A DNA stretch of 62,752 bases from Flammeovirga sp. SJP92 (GCF_001583495.1 NZ_LQAQ01000017.1:1-62752); one strand, 5' to 3'; shown: positions 53,990 through 62,752, counted from the stretch's first letter. The notes: generated from the sequence alone by a model not told the origin. A program made the numbers and translations.

Positions 53990-54697
53990 TTAACACCTTG
54001 CTTTTTTCTTCTTCTTCCCCACTCTATCTTTCTCGATAATTTTCTGAATATAATCAGAGGCCAAAGGAACTTTACAGCTTGTCTCCCCTACATTGACACT
54101 CACTTTTCCAATATTTTTAGCTACTTCCATAGCCTTTTCTGTTAAAGACGGAATATAAGAACCCACTGAAATCACAAAGCCATTTTTGGTATAACGCACT
54201 CTATTTAATGATTCATGAATATCAGCATTGACTTGGTCTAGTAATTCTTCTATTTTCTTTATATCAATTTGGTCATCTGCTGTGATAGCAATGTAATTGG
54301 AAATAGTAGACCAACCTGCACTTTGTATTCCTTCATCTGCGTCATTAATCCATTCCAGCCCTAATTCCCAACCAAATTTTGATTCCGAAGCGATCCAAGC
54401 CACCGTATATTCTGACAGCATGTACCAATTAGCCTGCTTCACCCATTCTTGTAAAGTTTCTTTTGTGATGGTTTTATTATCCGCAATCAACCCTGCCAAA
54501 TACATTGCATCAGAGTTGCCAGTAGCGTACAGTTCAAGTGCCAAATCATGGTCTTTTTTCACCTTCTTTTGAATGGTTTTCAAATCACCTACTTTTACAC
54601 CAAAGAAGGGTTCTTTAGCACCATGCTTTAGATAAATAGATTTAGTACCTTCATTGCTCATTTTGTAAAGGGCATCCATTACTTCATTTTTTGTCAT
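53990..54697 (-). CDS. AlkD-like DNA alkylation repair protein
   Basis: The 235-residue protein is built of HEAT-like helices and resembles the DNA alkylation repair (AlkC/AlkD) family of Bacteroidota: FGVKVGDLKTIQKKVKKDHDLALELY, DNKTITKETLQEWVKQANWYML and AGWSTISNYI are family-like helices. AlkD removes 3- or 7-alkylated purines. I do not recognise the catalytic aspartate/tryptophan set with certainty, so binding or another activity is possible. The C-terminus is basic (KKKKKARC). It is single, 154 bases upstream of the sigma gene. Confidence 0.7.
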   Translation of the reverse strand: MTKNEVMDALYKMSNEGTKSIYLKHGAKEPFFGVKVGDLKTIQKKVKKDHDLALELYATGNSDAMYLAGLIADNKTITKETLQEWVKQANWYMLSEYTVAWIASESKFGWELGLEWINDADEGIQSAGWSTISNYIAITADDQIDIKKIEELLDQVNADIHESLNRVRYTKNGFVISVGSYIPSLTEKAMEVAKNIGKVSVNVGETSCKVPLASDYIQKIIEKDRVGKKKKKARC

Positions 54698-54734
54698 CTT
54701 GAATTCGTTTGAGTGAATGATGTGAATTCTAAAA

Positions 54735-54770
54735 TAAAAAAATCTCCTGATTAGAGCACTAAGCAGGAGA
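54735..54770 (-). terminator. ribD terminator
   Basis: TCTCCTG (54743-54749) pairs with CAGGAGA (54764-54770). The minus strand ends in a seven-base T run, 25 bases beyond the ribD stop. Confidence 0.85.
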
Positions 54771-54794
54771 CTTCATTATAATATTGTACTGGTT

Positions 54795-55826
54795 TTATCT
54801 TCTTTTGTAAATGGAATAATCATCTCCTTCTATCTGTTGAGACGATACTTTTCTAGCATTAGTCAAAGTTGGTGCTTCAATACCTTTCCCAAAAGTAGTA
54901 GTTGAAGATGTGAAAATATGAGCCTCATCCCATAATCCTTTCTCAATGAACTGCGTTAATAATCTACTTCCTCCTTCTACAATTACTGAACGTACTTTTC
55001 GCCCCATCAAATCTGTCAAAAGGTCTTCAAAGAATGTATCTTTTCCTAAAGGAATAAAAGCGAGGTTCTCGTTTTCTTCATCAAAAGAAGTCGTATAACA
55101 AATCGTTTTCAATTCATTATCGAAAAGATCTAAACTCTGATTAAGTTTATGCTCTCTATCAACGACAACTCTTAACGGGTTTTTGCCTGCCCAATCTCTA
55201 GTATTCAACGTTGGATTATCATGCTTTGCGGTATTACTTCCCACCATAATCGCATCTTCCTCTGCTCTCATTTTGTGTACTAGCTGACGCGATAATCCAT
55301 TGCTGATCCATTTTGAATCGTAATTTTCTCTAGCCACAAAACCATCAGCTGTCTGAGCATATTTTAAGATCACATAAGGCTTATTATGCACCATAGTTTT
55401 AAAGAAACGCTTGTTTACTTCCAAACCTTCCTCTTCTAATATTCCAGTTTCAACATGTATGCCCGCATCTGTCATCTTTTTGATTCCTCGTCCCGCTACA
55501 AGTGGGTTAGGATCAAGATTACAGACATAAACATTCTTTAATTTTGTTCTCACAATCAGATCAGCACACGGAGGTGTTTTTCCATAATGACTGCAAGGCT
55601 CTAACGTCACATACATATCTGCTTCAGAAAGATACTGTTGATCTTCTTTTTTTACAGAAGCAATTGCATTAGGTTCAGCATGTGGTTCACCATATTTCTG
55701 ATGATATCCCTCTCCAATAATTCGATCTTTATATACAATTACAGCTCCCACCATAGGGTTTGGGCTTACATGTCCCATTCCTTTCTGAGCGAGCTGTAAT
55801 GCTCTATACATATATTTTTTGTCCAT
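54795..55826 (-). CDS. ribD: Riboflavin deaminase-reductase RibD
   Basis: RibD carries out two successive steps of riboflavin synthesis. The deaminase domain (about 1-145) has the zinc motifs HAEPNAI and EPCSHYGKTPPCADL and the entry SPNPMVGAVIV. The reductase domain (about 147-343) opens with VILKYAQTADGFVAR and has KWISNGLSRQLVHKMRAEEDAIMVG with the NTAKHDNPTLNTRD block. The length is near the usual 360. No ribA, ribE or ribH lies nearby. It is monocistronic with its own terminator. Confidence 0.95.
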   Translation of the reverse strand: MDKKYMYRALQLAQKGMGHVSPNPMVGAVIVYKDRIIGEGYHQKYGEPHAEPNAIASVKKEDQQYLSEADMYVTLEPCSHYGKTPPCADLIVRTKLKNVYVCNLDPNPLVAGRGIKKMTDAGIHVETGILEEEGLEVNKRFFKTMVHNKPYVILKYAQTADGFVARENYDSKWISNGLSRQLVHKMRAEEDAIMVGSNTAKHDNPTLNTRDWAGKNPLRVVVDREHKLNQSLDLFDNELKTICYTTSFDEENENLAFIPLGKDTFFEDLLTDLMGRKVRSVIVEGGSRLLTQFIEKGLWDEAHIFTSSTTTFGKGIEAPTLTNARKVSSQQIEGDDYSIYKRR

Positions 55827-55868
55827 AACTATCGTCTGTTAATTTCCGATAGCTAATTTAGTTATTGA

Positions 55869-57896
55869 TCATTGGACTGTGAAACGTTGAATCTTCTTTT
55901 TTCCTGATAGCGTTGAAATCATTAACATATAAATTCCTTTTGGCAATGAAGAAATATCAATAGTATGATGTGTAGGGTTCCAGCTTGTCGAATGATACCT
56001 TTTTCCGTTGAGATCAAAAATCTGATACGTTTTAATCGTTTCATTGGCAAGAGCTGTCATTTTCACATTGATTGCTAGACTTGAAGGGTTTGGATAAATG
56101 ATATAATCAAACTTGTTCGGTGTTTCATTATGCTCTACATGAATCCAACTAGAGTAAGAATATTTTCCATCAAAATCAGTTTGCTTCAATCTGAAAAACT
56201 GATATTTATTCCATTGCTCTTTTGAAAGTGTATGGGCATATTTTATTTCTACATTTGAGTTTCCTGCTCCTTCTATTTTTGCCAGTACCTTAGAATGCTT
56301 TTTATCAGAAGACCCTTCAAGTTTAAAATAATCATTGTCAACTTCCTGAGCTGTTATCCAACGAAAGAGAAGCTCATCTTCTTTTCTTTCGACTTCAAAA
56401 GATTTCAAAGTAATAGGAAGGTCATGGTTACTGTCTCCTCCCAAGGTGAAAGGGCTAAAAGTGGCTGTCGGAGCTTCAATAAAACCTTCCACACTTTCAT
56501 TATAATTATTAGTATCAGTAGTATGCGTTCCATCTCCTGCCATACTTCCTTCAGAATACCATTTAGCTCCTCTGTAATGCATTAAATGAACCGTATTCAG
56601 AGAAGAGGTATTGACTCCTGAAGTGGTATGATATGAAAGTATTACATTATACCTTTCATTAACATTATCAACATCACTTCCTGTCACTTCAATTTCCCAA
56701 TATTCAGAACCACTGACTTTCAATGCTATATCATTGAGTTCTGTATTATTGGTTGGAATAGATTGAACATGCTTTACAAATAAGGTGTAATCACTAGGTG
56801 AAGGTGACACTAAACTTTTGGCTCCGCCAACTCTGAGTAGATTGTTATCCCCTACTGGCAAAAGTACATAATTGTTTGTCCCCGTTACTTCCATTGACAT
56901 TTGCCCGTCTACGTAAGAAGCATTAGAACCTCCAGAAATCGTAGTATTAATATCGTTGGTATAGGAGGCATTTTTCACGCTACCGCCGGTTTTGATGGCC
57001 AAAGTATTTCCATTTGTAGTAATTACGCCGTCTGTCAACGTTAATTCACCACCAATATTCACACCTCTCCCCAATGTTATTCCTGAGGAAGTATTCATGA
57101 TAAAGTTCAAAAAAGGATTACCATCATTTGCTGGCATAAATGTTCCTGATGCTCCTGAAAGAAATTCTATACTTCCATTGTCACTAGCATTTGATCCTGA
57201 ACCGGCAGAAATTGTAAAGGTATTTGGAATAGCAGTACTTATTTTCAAAGTATAGTCTTTTTTTAAAGTAATAGAACCTGTTTCACTCAAAAAGGCAGAC
57301 GGTAAACTCGATAATGTATTTTCTGTTGAAGCCGAGGGATAACGTAAGGTATTATCTGCTGAAATTGATCCCGAAATATAATCTCCCAACAATCCAGACA
57401 CGACAGGAGACGCTAGATCTAATGTCAATGTAGTCACACTATTGGAATAAAACATACCGTTATGAGTGATATTGGCTACTGACTCCGTAAGATTTAGATG
57501 AGAACCTTCAAGGAAAAAAATATTTTCAACAGTGAGGTTAACATAATTATTCCTGATATATAAAATACCCACCACACTTAGATTGGTTACGCTTAAAGTA
57601 GCTTGCCCTGCAGTCCCTGATGCTAAATGATAAAGGTATTTACCACTTTCAATTACAATACTTCCTACTGATATACTGACATTTGGAAGGGTTACATTAT
57701 GCTGAATAACAAAATCGTGATTAGATGGAGTACTGATATTTTCAGCTTTAACCCAATTACTAGAATTGGATTCTGTTTCAGTGGTAGCCCAGATCGCATC
57801 CGAATAAAAGTTACCGTTACTTTGAGAATAATAGGTAGTTGCAAACACATCTAGGGCCAACGAGCAAAACCCCAGCATAAATAGATAGACCTTCAT
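55869..57896 (-). CDS. T9SS-secreted protein with type A sorting domain
   Basis: The 675-residue protein has a signal peptide ending ALDVFA. Its long middle is beta-rich with many SGxxxL strands, like a beta-helix or a repeat of glycine-rich turns (TISGGSNASYVDG, LTLTDGVITTNGNTL). The C-terminal 80 residues are a type IX secretion sorting domain: YPNPSSLAINVK then YQIFDLNGKRYHS, ISSLPKGIYMLMI and KKIQRFTVQ. It should cross the outer membrane by the T9SS and be attached or released. The function is not known; an adhesin or surface coat is the inference. Confidence 0.85.
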   Translation of the reverse strand: MKVYLFMLGFCSLALDVFATTYYSQSNGNFYSDAIWATTETESNSSNWVKAENISTPSNHDFVIQHNVTLPNVSISVGSIVIESGKYLYHLASGTAGQATLSVTNLSVVGILYIRNNYVNLTVENIFFLEGSHLNLTESVANITHNGMFYSNSVTTLTLDLASPVVSGLLGDYISGSISADNTLRYPSASTENTLSSLPSAFLSETGSITLKKDYTLKISTAIPNTFTISAGSGSNASDNGSIEFLSGASGTFMPANDGNPFLNFIMNTSSGITLGRGVNIGGELTLTDGVITTNGNTLAIKTGGSVKNASYTNDINTTISGGSNASYVDGQMSMEVTGTNNYVLLPVGDNNLLRVGGAKSLVSPSPSDYTLFVKHVQSIPTNNTELNDIALKVSGSEYWEIEVTGSDVDNVNERYNVILSYHTTSGVNTSSLNTVHLMHYRGAKWYSEGSMAGDGTHTTDTNNYNESVEGFIEAPTATFSPFTLGGDSNHDLPITLKSFEVERKEDELLFRWITAQEVDNDYFKLEGSSDKKHSKVLAKIEGAGNSNVEIKYAHTLSKEQWNKYQFFRLKQTDFDGKYSYSSWIHVEHNETPNKFDYIIYPNPSSLAINVKMTALANETIKTYQIFDLNGKRYHSTSWNPTHHTIDISSLPKGIYMLMISTLSGKKKIQRFTVQ

Positions 57897-58116
57897 GATA
57901 GTTTTATTTTGGTTTTAATACTAAGTCAGTTATTCATAGAACATAAATACTCCCACGTCAGTTTCATGTACTTTAGTATGTAGATGTGATTATTAATATG
58001 AAATAGGATGATATTTACAGATCATTAAACTTAATTCTATTCTTTTCTCTAACTTTATCACGGAATTCTTCAAATAACCAATAGTAAGATTTCAATGTCA
58101 ATTATAATTTTTCAAC

Positions 58117-59025
58117 ATGGTAAAAACGATTCTTGAACAAATTAAAACACCAAGTGAGGTCGATCACAAAATAAGGATTTTTGATTTTGTGTTAACGAAC
58201 AGCAAATATATGACTTCACGTAATGGCTTGAAAAAAGCATTTAAGGCACAACGTGTTATTTGTAAGAATCAAATTTTAAATGGAGCGGAGTGGATAACTG
58301 CCGACCAGGAAATTGTAATCTATGCTGAAGATGCAAAACCACCAAAGGTATTTGAATTAAAACTTGAGGTTATTTTTGAAGATGAAGACCTAGCTGTGAT
58401 TTATAAACCTTCAGGAATTCCTGTAAGTGGTAATCAATTCAAGACCATTGAAAATGCACTTCTATTTAATATTTCTCAAAGTACATTAGCGGATGCTATG
58501 CCTTGGCCGAAACCTTGCCACCGTTTAGATGCTCCTACTTCTGGTCTTTTATTAATTGCAAAAACAAGATTGGCCAGAGTCAAATTAGGGCAACAGTTTG
58601 AAGATAAAACCATCAAAAAGAAATACCATGCCGTGGCGATGGGCACATTTGAGAAAAAAAAGGGAGAAATCAACTTCGAGTTAGAAGGAAAACCCTGCCA
58701 CAGTTCTTACAGCGTTAACAAAGAGATTCCGTCTTTGAGAAGTGAAACACTGACATTAGTTGAATTGGAACCACACACTGGAAGAACACATCAATTGAGA
58801 AAACATCTTGCAATGCTGGGCCACCCTATTGTGGGGGATAAAGAATACGGAGAGGAAGGAAATACTCTAAAAGGAAAAGGACTCTTCTTGAGCAGCACTT
58901 TCATTTCATTTATTCATCCAAGAAATAAAAAACGAAAAGAACTCACTACCAAATACCCTTCAAAGTTTGATTCACTTTTAGAAAGAGAAATAAAAATGTG
59001 GGAAAAGTACAAGGGTAAGAAGTAA
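58117..59025 (+). CDS. RluA-family pseudouridine synthase
   Basis: The 302-residue RNA-modifying enzyme has an N-terminal region that could be S4-like (about 20-75). The catalytic core carries IYKPSGIPVSG and CHRLDAPTSGLLLIAKT, where the aspartate of HRLD is the nucleophile, and LVELEPHTGRTHQLRKHLAMLGHPIVGD. The RluA-type HRLD-x-x-TSG pattern is slightly altered by AP in place of KD. The target uridine in rRNA or tRNA is not resolvable by eye. It converges with the LURP-one-like gene, 29 bases apart. Confidence 0.88.
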   Translation: MVKTILEQIKTPSEVDHKIRIFDFVLTNSKYMTSRNGLKKAFKAQRVICKNQILNGAEWITADQEIVIYAEDAKPPKVFELKLEVIFEDEDLAVIYKPSGIPVSGNQFKTIENALLFNISQSTLADAMPWPKPCHRLDAPTSGLLLIAKTRLARVKLGQQFEDKTIKKKYHAVAMGTFEKKKGEINFELEGKPCHSSYSVNKEIPSLRSETLTLVELEPHTGRTHQLRKHLAMLGHPIVGDKEYGEEGNTLKGKGLFLSSTFISFIHPRNKKRKELTTKYPSKFDSLLEREIKMWEKYKGKK

Positions 59026-59054
59026 TTCTTCCTACCCTCGAAAATCTATTGCTG

Positions 59055-59642
59055 TTATTCTTTCAATACCATATCAATACACATTACTGCCGCCATAATC
59101 AGTAATCTCAGTTTGTGGTCTTGAGGTACTTCAGGATTGATTTCTAAACCATAGTTATCAGCCGAAGTAAATAATTCTTTGGCAAAACCGGCAAACTCCT
59201 TGCTTACATGAGCAAACTCAAAGTTATCTTTCACAAATCTGAAGTCCCAGCTTGTCCACTTTCCTTTCAACATACAAAGTGAAGTGCCTGAAGCATCAAA
59301 TACTTCAAACTTACCTCCGATTGAAAATAGTTTTTGTTTGAATACACCAATCAATTGATCGTTTTCATCTAAAACCTCTACTTCTGATAAGAAAATAGAA
59401 ATTCCTCTTTTTACTGTTAGAATTTTTTGTCCCGTTATTGTTCTGATTTCGATGTGGAAGGGAGTCATTCTCTTGTAATCCGTGAATCTCAGGATTTTAG
59501 TAAAAAAACCTAAAGAATCCTCACGGCATTCCATTATGATCTCATTCGTCACTGGATCATAGATGTCGTAGTTGTTTGCCGCTTTGAACATACCTACATG
59601 CTCTTTTACAAAGAATTGATTCTTATTTAATATGGGATGCAT
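59055..59642 (-). CDS. LURP-one/scramblase-like protein
   Basis: The 195-residue protein resembles the LURP-one-related family, a twelve-strand tubby-like barrel with a central helix that is shared with phospholipid scramblases. The strand pairs NNYDIYDPVTNEIIMECRED, EIRTITGQKILTVKRG, EVEVLDENDQLIGVFKQK and KFEVFDASGTSLCMLKGKW show the repeating D-x-x-G-x-x-I turns. A last helix (KLRLLIMAAVMCIDMVLKE) is hydrophobic and could anchor it. Function in bacteria is unknown; lipid binding is the inference. It starts after a gap of 87 bases from the esterase gene. Confidence 0.7.
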   Translation of the reverse strand: MHPILNKNQFFVKEHVGMFKAANNYDIYDPVTNEIIMECREDSLGFFTKILRFTDYKRMTPFHIEIRTITGQKILTVKRGISIFLSEVEVLDENDQLIGVFKQKLFSIGGKFEVFDASGTSLCMLKGKWTSWDFRFVKDNFEFAHVSKEFAGFAKELFTSADNYGLEINPEVPQDHKLRLLIMAAVMCIDMVLKE

Positions 59643-59729
59643 AAAATAGTTTGTTTAGTATCTCCAAGTATAATTAATAGTAATTTAACTGATAAAAATA
59701 AGAGATATTAGTTTATTAATAATTTGAAT

Positions 59730-60386
59730 TTAAAGATGCTTTACGCATTCTTCAAGAACATCTCTTCTAACATGATGCCCTCCATCAAATTTAATAAATT
59801 TTGAATTACAATTTAAGGAGTTTAATAACTCTTTTTGCCTTTTTACGTCAATAAAAGTTCTAAATGGGTCTTTATCTCCTAACACCATCATTACATTTGA
59901 ATTAGGCGTTAGAAAAGAGAAATCTTCTGCGGTCAATTCTTTAGGAATATCACCAGCCCAAAGGATCAAGTTGTCTACTTTGGGTTTATAATAATTCAAC
60001 CACCTCAATAAAGTAGCTCCTCCTTGAGAAAAGGCCAAATAGTTATACTTCACCTTTTTTTCACCCAAAGCATTCAGGCGATTTTCAAATACATTAGAAA
60101 TATAAAGCTGTTGATGTCTGATATCTGCTTCCCTATCTAGTTTTGTCATCCAAGAGGCTCCAACTTTTTGATATTGGCTATCCAAATAAAAACGCGACAA
60201 ACCTTGGCAACTGACTACATGATGCTCCTCAGATGATAAAATATCAAACCTTCGCATAAAATGATCTGCCAACTGACCATATCCGTGAAAAACCATCCAA
60301 AGATGTTCTGTCTGTTCTGTTAGTACTCCGTTAGTATAAAAAGGGGCTTCAATTTGAAGAGGCACCCAGTTTTTCTGTTGTTCCAT
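59730..60386 (-). CDS. Alpha/beta hydrolase (esterase/phospholipase type)
   Basis: The 218-residue hydrolase resembles the phospholipase/carboxylesterase family. FHGYGQLADHF holds the oxyanion part. The nucleophile elbow is AFSQGGATLL with the serine near residue 119. GDKDPF carries the acid, and DGGHHVRRD the histidine, near the C-terminus. It is probably cytoplasmic. It starts 28 bases after the fadD terminator on the same strand, so it is likely transcribed on its own or by read-through. Substrate unknown. Confidence 0.8.
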   Translation of the reverse strand: MEQQKNWVPLQIEAPFYTNGVLTEQTEHLWMVFHGYGQLADHFMRRFDILSSEEHHVVSCQGLSRFYLDSQYQKVGASWMTKLDREADIRHQQLYISNVFENRLNALGEKKVKYNYLAFSQGGATLLRWLNYYKPKVDNLILWAGDIPKELTAEDFSFLTPNSNVMMVLGDKDPFRTFIDVKRQKELLNSLNCNSKFIKFDGGHHVRRDVLEECVKHL

Positions 60387-60393
60387 ATTTGCA

Positions 60394-60425
60394 TAAAAAA
60401 AGGTACTGCAGTGGGGCAGTACCTT
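60394..60425 (-). terminator. fadD terminator
   Basis: AAGGTACTGC (60400-60409) pairs with GCAGTACCTT (60416-60425). The minus strand ends in a seven-base T run. It lies 18 bases beyond the fadD stop. Confidence 0.9.
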
Positions 60426-60443
60426 GAGTTGAAATATATTTTA

Positions 60444-62141
60444 TTAATGAAGAACCTTTTTGGTTTTATCCATTTCTTCTTCTTTCAATAATCTTCTTAA
60501 AATTTTACCTACAGTAGACTTAGGTAGTTCAGTTCTAAATTCATAATGCTTAGGCACTTTATATCCAGCCAAATTCTGTTTACAGAAGTCTTTTAGAGCT
60601 TCTGCAGTTAAGTGTTGATCCTTTTTCACGATAAAACACTTTACAGCTTCCGTAGATTTTTCATCCGGCACGCCAATGACTGCACATTCACCTACGCCGT
60701 CATGCATAGCCAGTACCTCTTCTACTTCATTTGGATAGACATTGAAACCAGATACTAAAATCATATCCTTCTTACGGTCTACAATTTTAAAATAACCATG
60801 ATGGTCCATTGTGGCAATATCACCTGTTCTCAACCATCCGTTCGGGAAGAAAGTCTTTTCAGTTTCCTCATCACGTTTCCAATATCCTTTCATCACCTGA
60901 GGACCTTTTACACAAAGTTCTCCTTCCTCGCCAATCGGCATTTCAACACCTTCCTCATTCAAAATTTTCACATTGGTAGAAGGATAAGGTAATCCAATGG
61001 TACCTATTTTAGGACTATCCAAACGATGAACACAAACTACTGGAGAAGTTTCTGTAAGACCATATCCTTCTGCTAGAGTACAACCTGTTACCTCTTCCCA
61101 GCGCTTAGCCACTGCTTCCTGCACAGCCATACCGCCACCAATTGTTACTTTCAATTTTGAGAAATCAATATCAGAAAATCTCTTATGATTCAACATCCCA
61201 TTGAAAAGTGTGTTGACACCCGTCACAATAGAGAATTTATATTTACTGATTTCCTTTAAGAAGGCATCCATATCTCTTGGATTGGTGATAAGAAGGTTAT
61301 GTGCACCAATCTTCATCATTGTCATACAGTTTACCGTTAGGGCAAAAATATGATACAAAGGCAAAGCGGTAATCACTAATTCCTCTCCTTCATTAAGGCA
61401 ACCTTGCAACCAAGCGTTAGACTGCTCCAAGTTGGCAACAATATTTCTATGTGTAAGAATAGCACCTTTGGCTACTCCTGTTGTTCCACCCGTATACTGT
61501 AAGAAAGCATGATCCTGACCTGTAATAACAGGTGGCTTGTACTCTCCTTTAGCACCTTCACGCAGGGCTTGTTTAAAAGGCACCGCTGTTGGTAATTTGA
61601 AAGCAGGCACCATTTTCTTTACGTACTTGACCACAGAGTTGACAATTAAGCTTTTTGGAAAACCTAACAAGTCTCCTAATTCTGTGATGATAATATTTTT
61701 CAATTCAGGTAATCTACCCTGTATATTCTGAAGTTTATCCGCAAAATTGGCTAAAATTACGACCGTTTTCACTCCTGCATCAGAAAATTGATGCTCCATT
61801 TCTCTCTCTGTATAAAGAGGGTTAGTATTCACCACAACCATACCCGCACGAATAGCACCAATCATAGCAATTGGATACTGTAATGTATTCGGCATTTGAA
61901 TAGCAATACGATCCCCTTTTTTCATTTTGCATTGGTTCTGTAAATAGGAAGCAAAACGCTGAGACGCCAAATCGACTTCCTCGTACGTCAACTTACCTCC
62001 CATGTTTTCGTAGGCTATTTTATTTGAAAATTTTTGGAAAGATTCCTCAAATAACTTTAGTAATGAGTGGTAATTATCCGGGTTGATCTCTTTTGGAGTA
62101 AAATCGGCATAGTGTTTATGCCAAGGGAAATTCTGTTCCAT
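60444..62141 (-). CDS. fadD: Long-chain fatty acid-CoA ligase
   Basis: FadD activates fatty acids with ATP and CoA for degradation or lipid synthesis, at the inner membrane. The 565-residue product has the AMP-binding motif QYTGGTTGVAKGAILTHRN, then GGGMAVQEAVAKRW, AEGYGLTETSPVV, GWLRTGDIATMDHHGYFKIVDRKKDMI and KSTVGKILRRLL at the C-terminus. The start is the ATG at 62141 (MEQNFPWHKHYADF); a GTG six bases upstream would add two residues. The length is typical of E. coli FadD (561). It is alone; no other beta-oxidation gene is nearby. Confidence 0.95.
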   Translation of the reverse strand: MEQNFPWHKHYADFTPKEINPDNYHSLLKLFEESFQKFSNKIAYENMGGKLTYEEVDLASQRFASYLQNQCKMKKGDRIAIQMPNTLQYPIAMIGAIRAGMVVVNTNPLYTEREMEHQFSDAGVKTVVILANFADKLQNIQGRLPELKNIIITELGDLLGFPKSLIVNSVVKYVKKMVPAFKLPTAVPFKQALREGAKGEYKPPVITGQDHAFLQYTGGTTGVAKGAILTHRNIVANLEQSNAWLQGCLNEGEELVITALPLYHIFALTVNCMTMMKIGAHNLLITNPRDMDAFLKEISKYKFSIVTGVNTLFNGMLNHKRFSDIDFSKLKVTIGGGMAVQEAVAKRWEEVTGCTLAEGYGLTETSPVVCVHRLDSPKIGTIGLPYPSTNVKILNEEGVEMPIGEEGELCVKGPQVMKGYWKRDEETEKTFFPNGWLRTGDIATMDHHGYFKIVDRKKDMILVSGFNVYPNEVEEVLAMHDGVGECAVIGVPDEKSTEAVKCFIVKKDQHLTAEALKDFCKQNLAGYKVPKHYEFRTELPKSTVGKILRRLLKEEEMDKTKKVLH

Positions 62142-62147
62142 TTGCAC

Positions 62148-62473
62148 TATCGGTTGTTATTAAAAAGGTAAATACCTCTTTATGTGTATAGTATTAGATA
62201 ATTAAATCTAAGTAGTCAAATCCTTCAACAAGATTAAAGGCGATGACTGCTCAAAAATATAAAAAAAATGTTTGAGTGTGTACTTTTGAAGAGAGCTAAT
62301 TAACACATCTTCAGTAATTGTCAAATATACACCTAATGACGAATTTCCCAAAAAAATAAATGAAAAATCATTCACAAATAACTTTTTATGCATTAAAGTA
62401 TCTTTTTTAGTAACTTTTCGTCTTATATAATAAGACGTTTATTTAAATTTATTAAGCCAGTAAGATTTATACA
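62148..62473. other. Divergent gap between fadD and the J-domain gene
   Basis: 326 bases, AT-rich. No coding frame seems real. It holds the palindrome at 62419-62437 near the J-domain gene. The fadD promoter must lie here, but I see no convincing pair of boxes. Confidence 0.5.
62419..62437. promoter_or_regulatory. Perfect palindrome upstream of the J-domain gene
   Basis: CGTCTTAT (62419-62426) and ATAAGACG (62430-62437) form a perfect dyad with a 3-base spacer, 36 bases before the ATG at 62474. It is not the CIRCE element and not followed by a T run. An operator is the likeliest meaning. Confidence 0.4.
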
Positions 62474-62752
62474 ATGTTAGTCGACAGATTTAAGAATATA
62501 TTAAGAGCAACAATCAACGATCAGATTGAAAACAATCCCGTTCTTCAAAACCTTTTTGATGATGATGACAAAAAGGAATGGGAAAAATATTATGAGGAGA
62601 TCAAAAATGATACTTACAAATATCAGAACACTCAACAACAATATCAAAGTCAATCTGAGCAACAATATTCCTCTCAGCAAAACCAACAGATGTCGCAAGA
62701 AGATGAATATTATAAAGCTTTAGAAGTAAAAAGAGGGGATGATTTTGTTTTG
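62474..62752 (+). CDS. J-domain protein (N-terminal part)
   Basis: The first 93 codons are in the window; the gene continues past its end. The N-terminus MLVDRFKNILRATINDQIEN resembles the start of PspA-like proteins (M-x-DR-x-x-x-x-x-RA-x-IND). A glutamine-rich, low-complexity linker (about 51-75) follows. Residues 78-93, DEYYKALEVKRGDDFVL, match the beginning of a J domain, whose HPD loop would come beyond the edge. It would be a DnaK co-chaperone, probably with a membrane or stress link suggested by the PspA-like part. A weak ribosome-binding site is typical of the phylum. Confidence 0.65.
   Translation, partial: MLVDRFKNILRATINDQIENNPVLQNLFDDDDKKEWEKYYEEIKNDTYKYQNTQQQYQSQSEQQYSSQQNQQMSQEDEYYKALEVKRGDDFVL

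Noticed and set aside
62501-62698. Hydrophobic 65-codon minus-strand frame opposite the J-domain gene
   Set aside because: The hydrophobicity is a by-product of the Asp/Lys/Gln-rich sense strand; the plus frame has a J-domain start.
1-62752. CRISPR arrays, tRNA, rRNA, insertion sequences or prophage
   Set aside because: No regularly spaced repeats, cloverleaf, rRNA core sequence, transposase or phage structural gene was seen. A tmRNA or tRNA in the gaps was looked for by eye only; a covariance-model search would decide.

Overview
The window looks like chromosomal DNA of an AT-rich, probably marine and gliding member of the Bacteroidota (Cytophagales-like, for example Flammeovirga-type; the genus is a guess). 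The signs are an ECF sigma/FecR/SusC/SusD set, a gliding ATPase (gldA), a T9SS type A sorting domain, TonB with an acidic linker, DUF5723 and DUF4251 proteins, lipoboxes on many secreted proteins, promoter-like TTTTTG-N20-TAAnTTCG elements and weak Shine-Dalgarno sequences. No rRNA, tRNA, CRISPR array, insertion sequence or prophage was recognised. Most genes are housekeeping genes in short operons separated by clear hairpin terminators.

Layout. 1-6.2 kb: an OmpA-like secreted protein, an alpha/beta hydrolase, then a tight plus-strand operon of HMG-CoA lyase, ComB, SmpB and a class IV aminotransferase. 6.2-9.7 kb: hisC with a Kelch lipoprotein, a HAD-IIA phosphatase, and a SixA-like phosphatase. 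10-17.3 kb: ppc, type II NADH dehydrogenase, an RsuA/RluB pseudouridine synthase, an HPt protein, a queuosine-precursor transporter. 17.6-28.5 kb: a SerC-like aminotransferase, TonB, an M23 peptidase, a membrane protein with glutamate decarboxylase, a small LSm-like protein, an FGGY kinase, gldA and a class I aminotransferase. 28.6-31.8 kb: a DUF5723 barrel behind a large lipoprotein.

32-43.3 kb is the most accessory-looking part. It holds a RecB-type nuclease fused to an SF1 helicase (Dna2-like), a cysteine-bearing Rrf2 regulator next to a four-helix, two-propeller relative of PepSY membrane proteins, a DUF4251 protein, a Tat-exported PhoD phosphatase, and a RhuM-Fic/Doc fusion.

43.4-53.8 kb: folC, then a Sus-like locus read on the minus strand in the order ECF sigma, FecR, SusC (with STN domain), SusD, Tat-type metallophosphoesterase, Vps62/NLP-like lipoprotein. 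It has no glycoside hydrolase. A plus-strand terminator sits in the susC leader, which suggests a small cis-antisense RNA of the kind known from Bacteroides polysaccharide loci. 54-62.7 kb: AlkD-like repair protein, ribD, a T9SS cargo protein, an RluA-family synthase, a LURP-one-like protein, an esterase, fadD, and the start of a J-domain protein cut by the window end.

The best candidates for something undescribed are: the phosphoesterase-carrying Sus-like locus with its putative antisense RNA; the duplicated helix-propeller-helix protein beside the Rrf2 regulator; the LSm-like 75-residue protein; and a pair of small palindromic repeats at 9.9 and 28.6 kb. All functional statements rest on reading motifs by eye; no database search was run.
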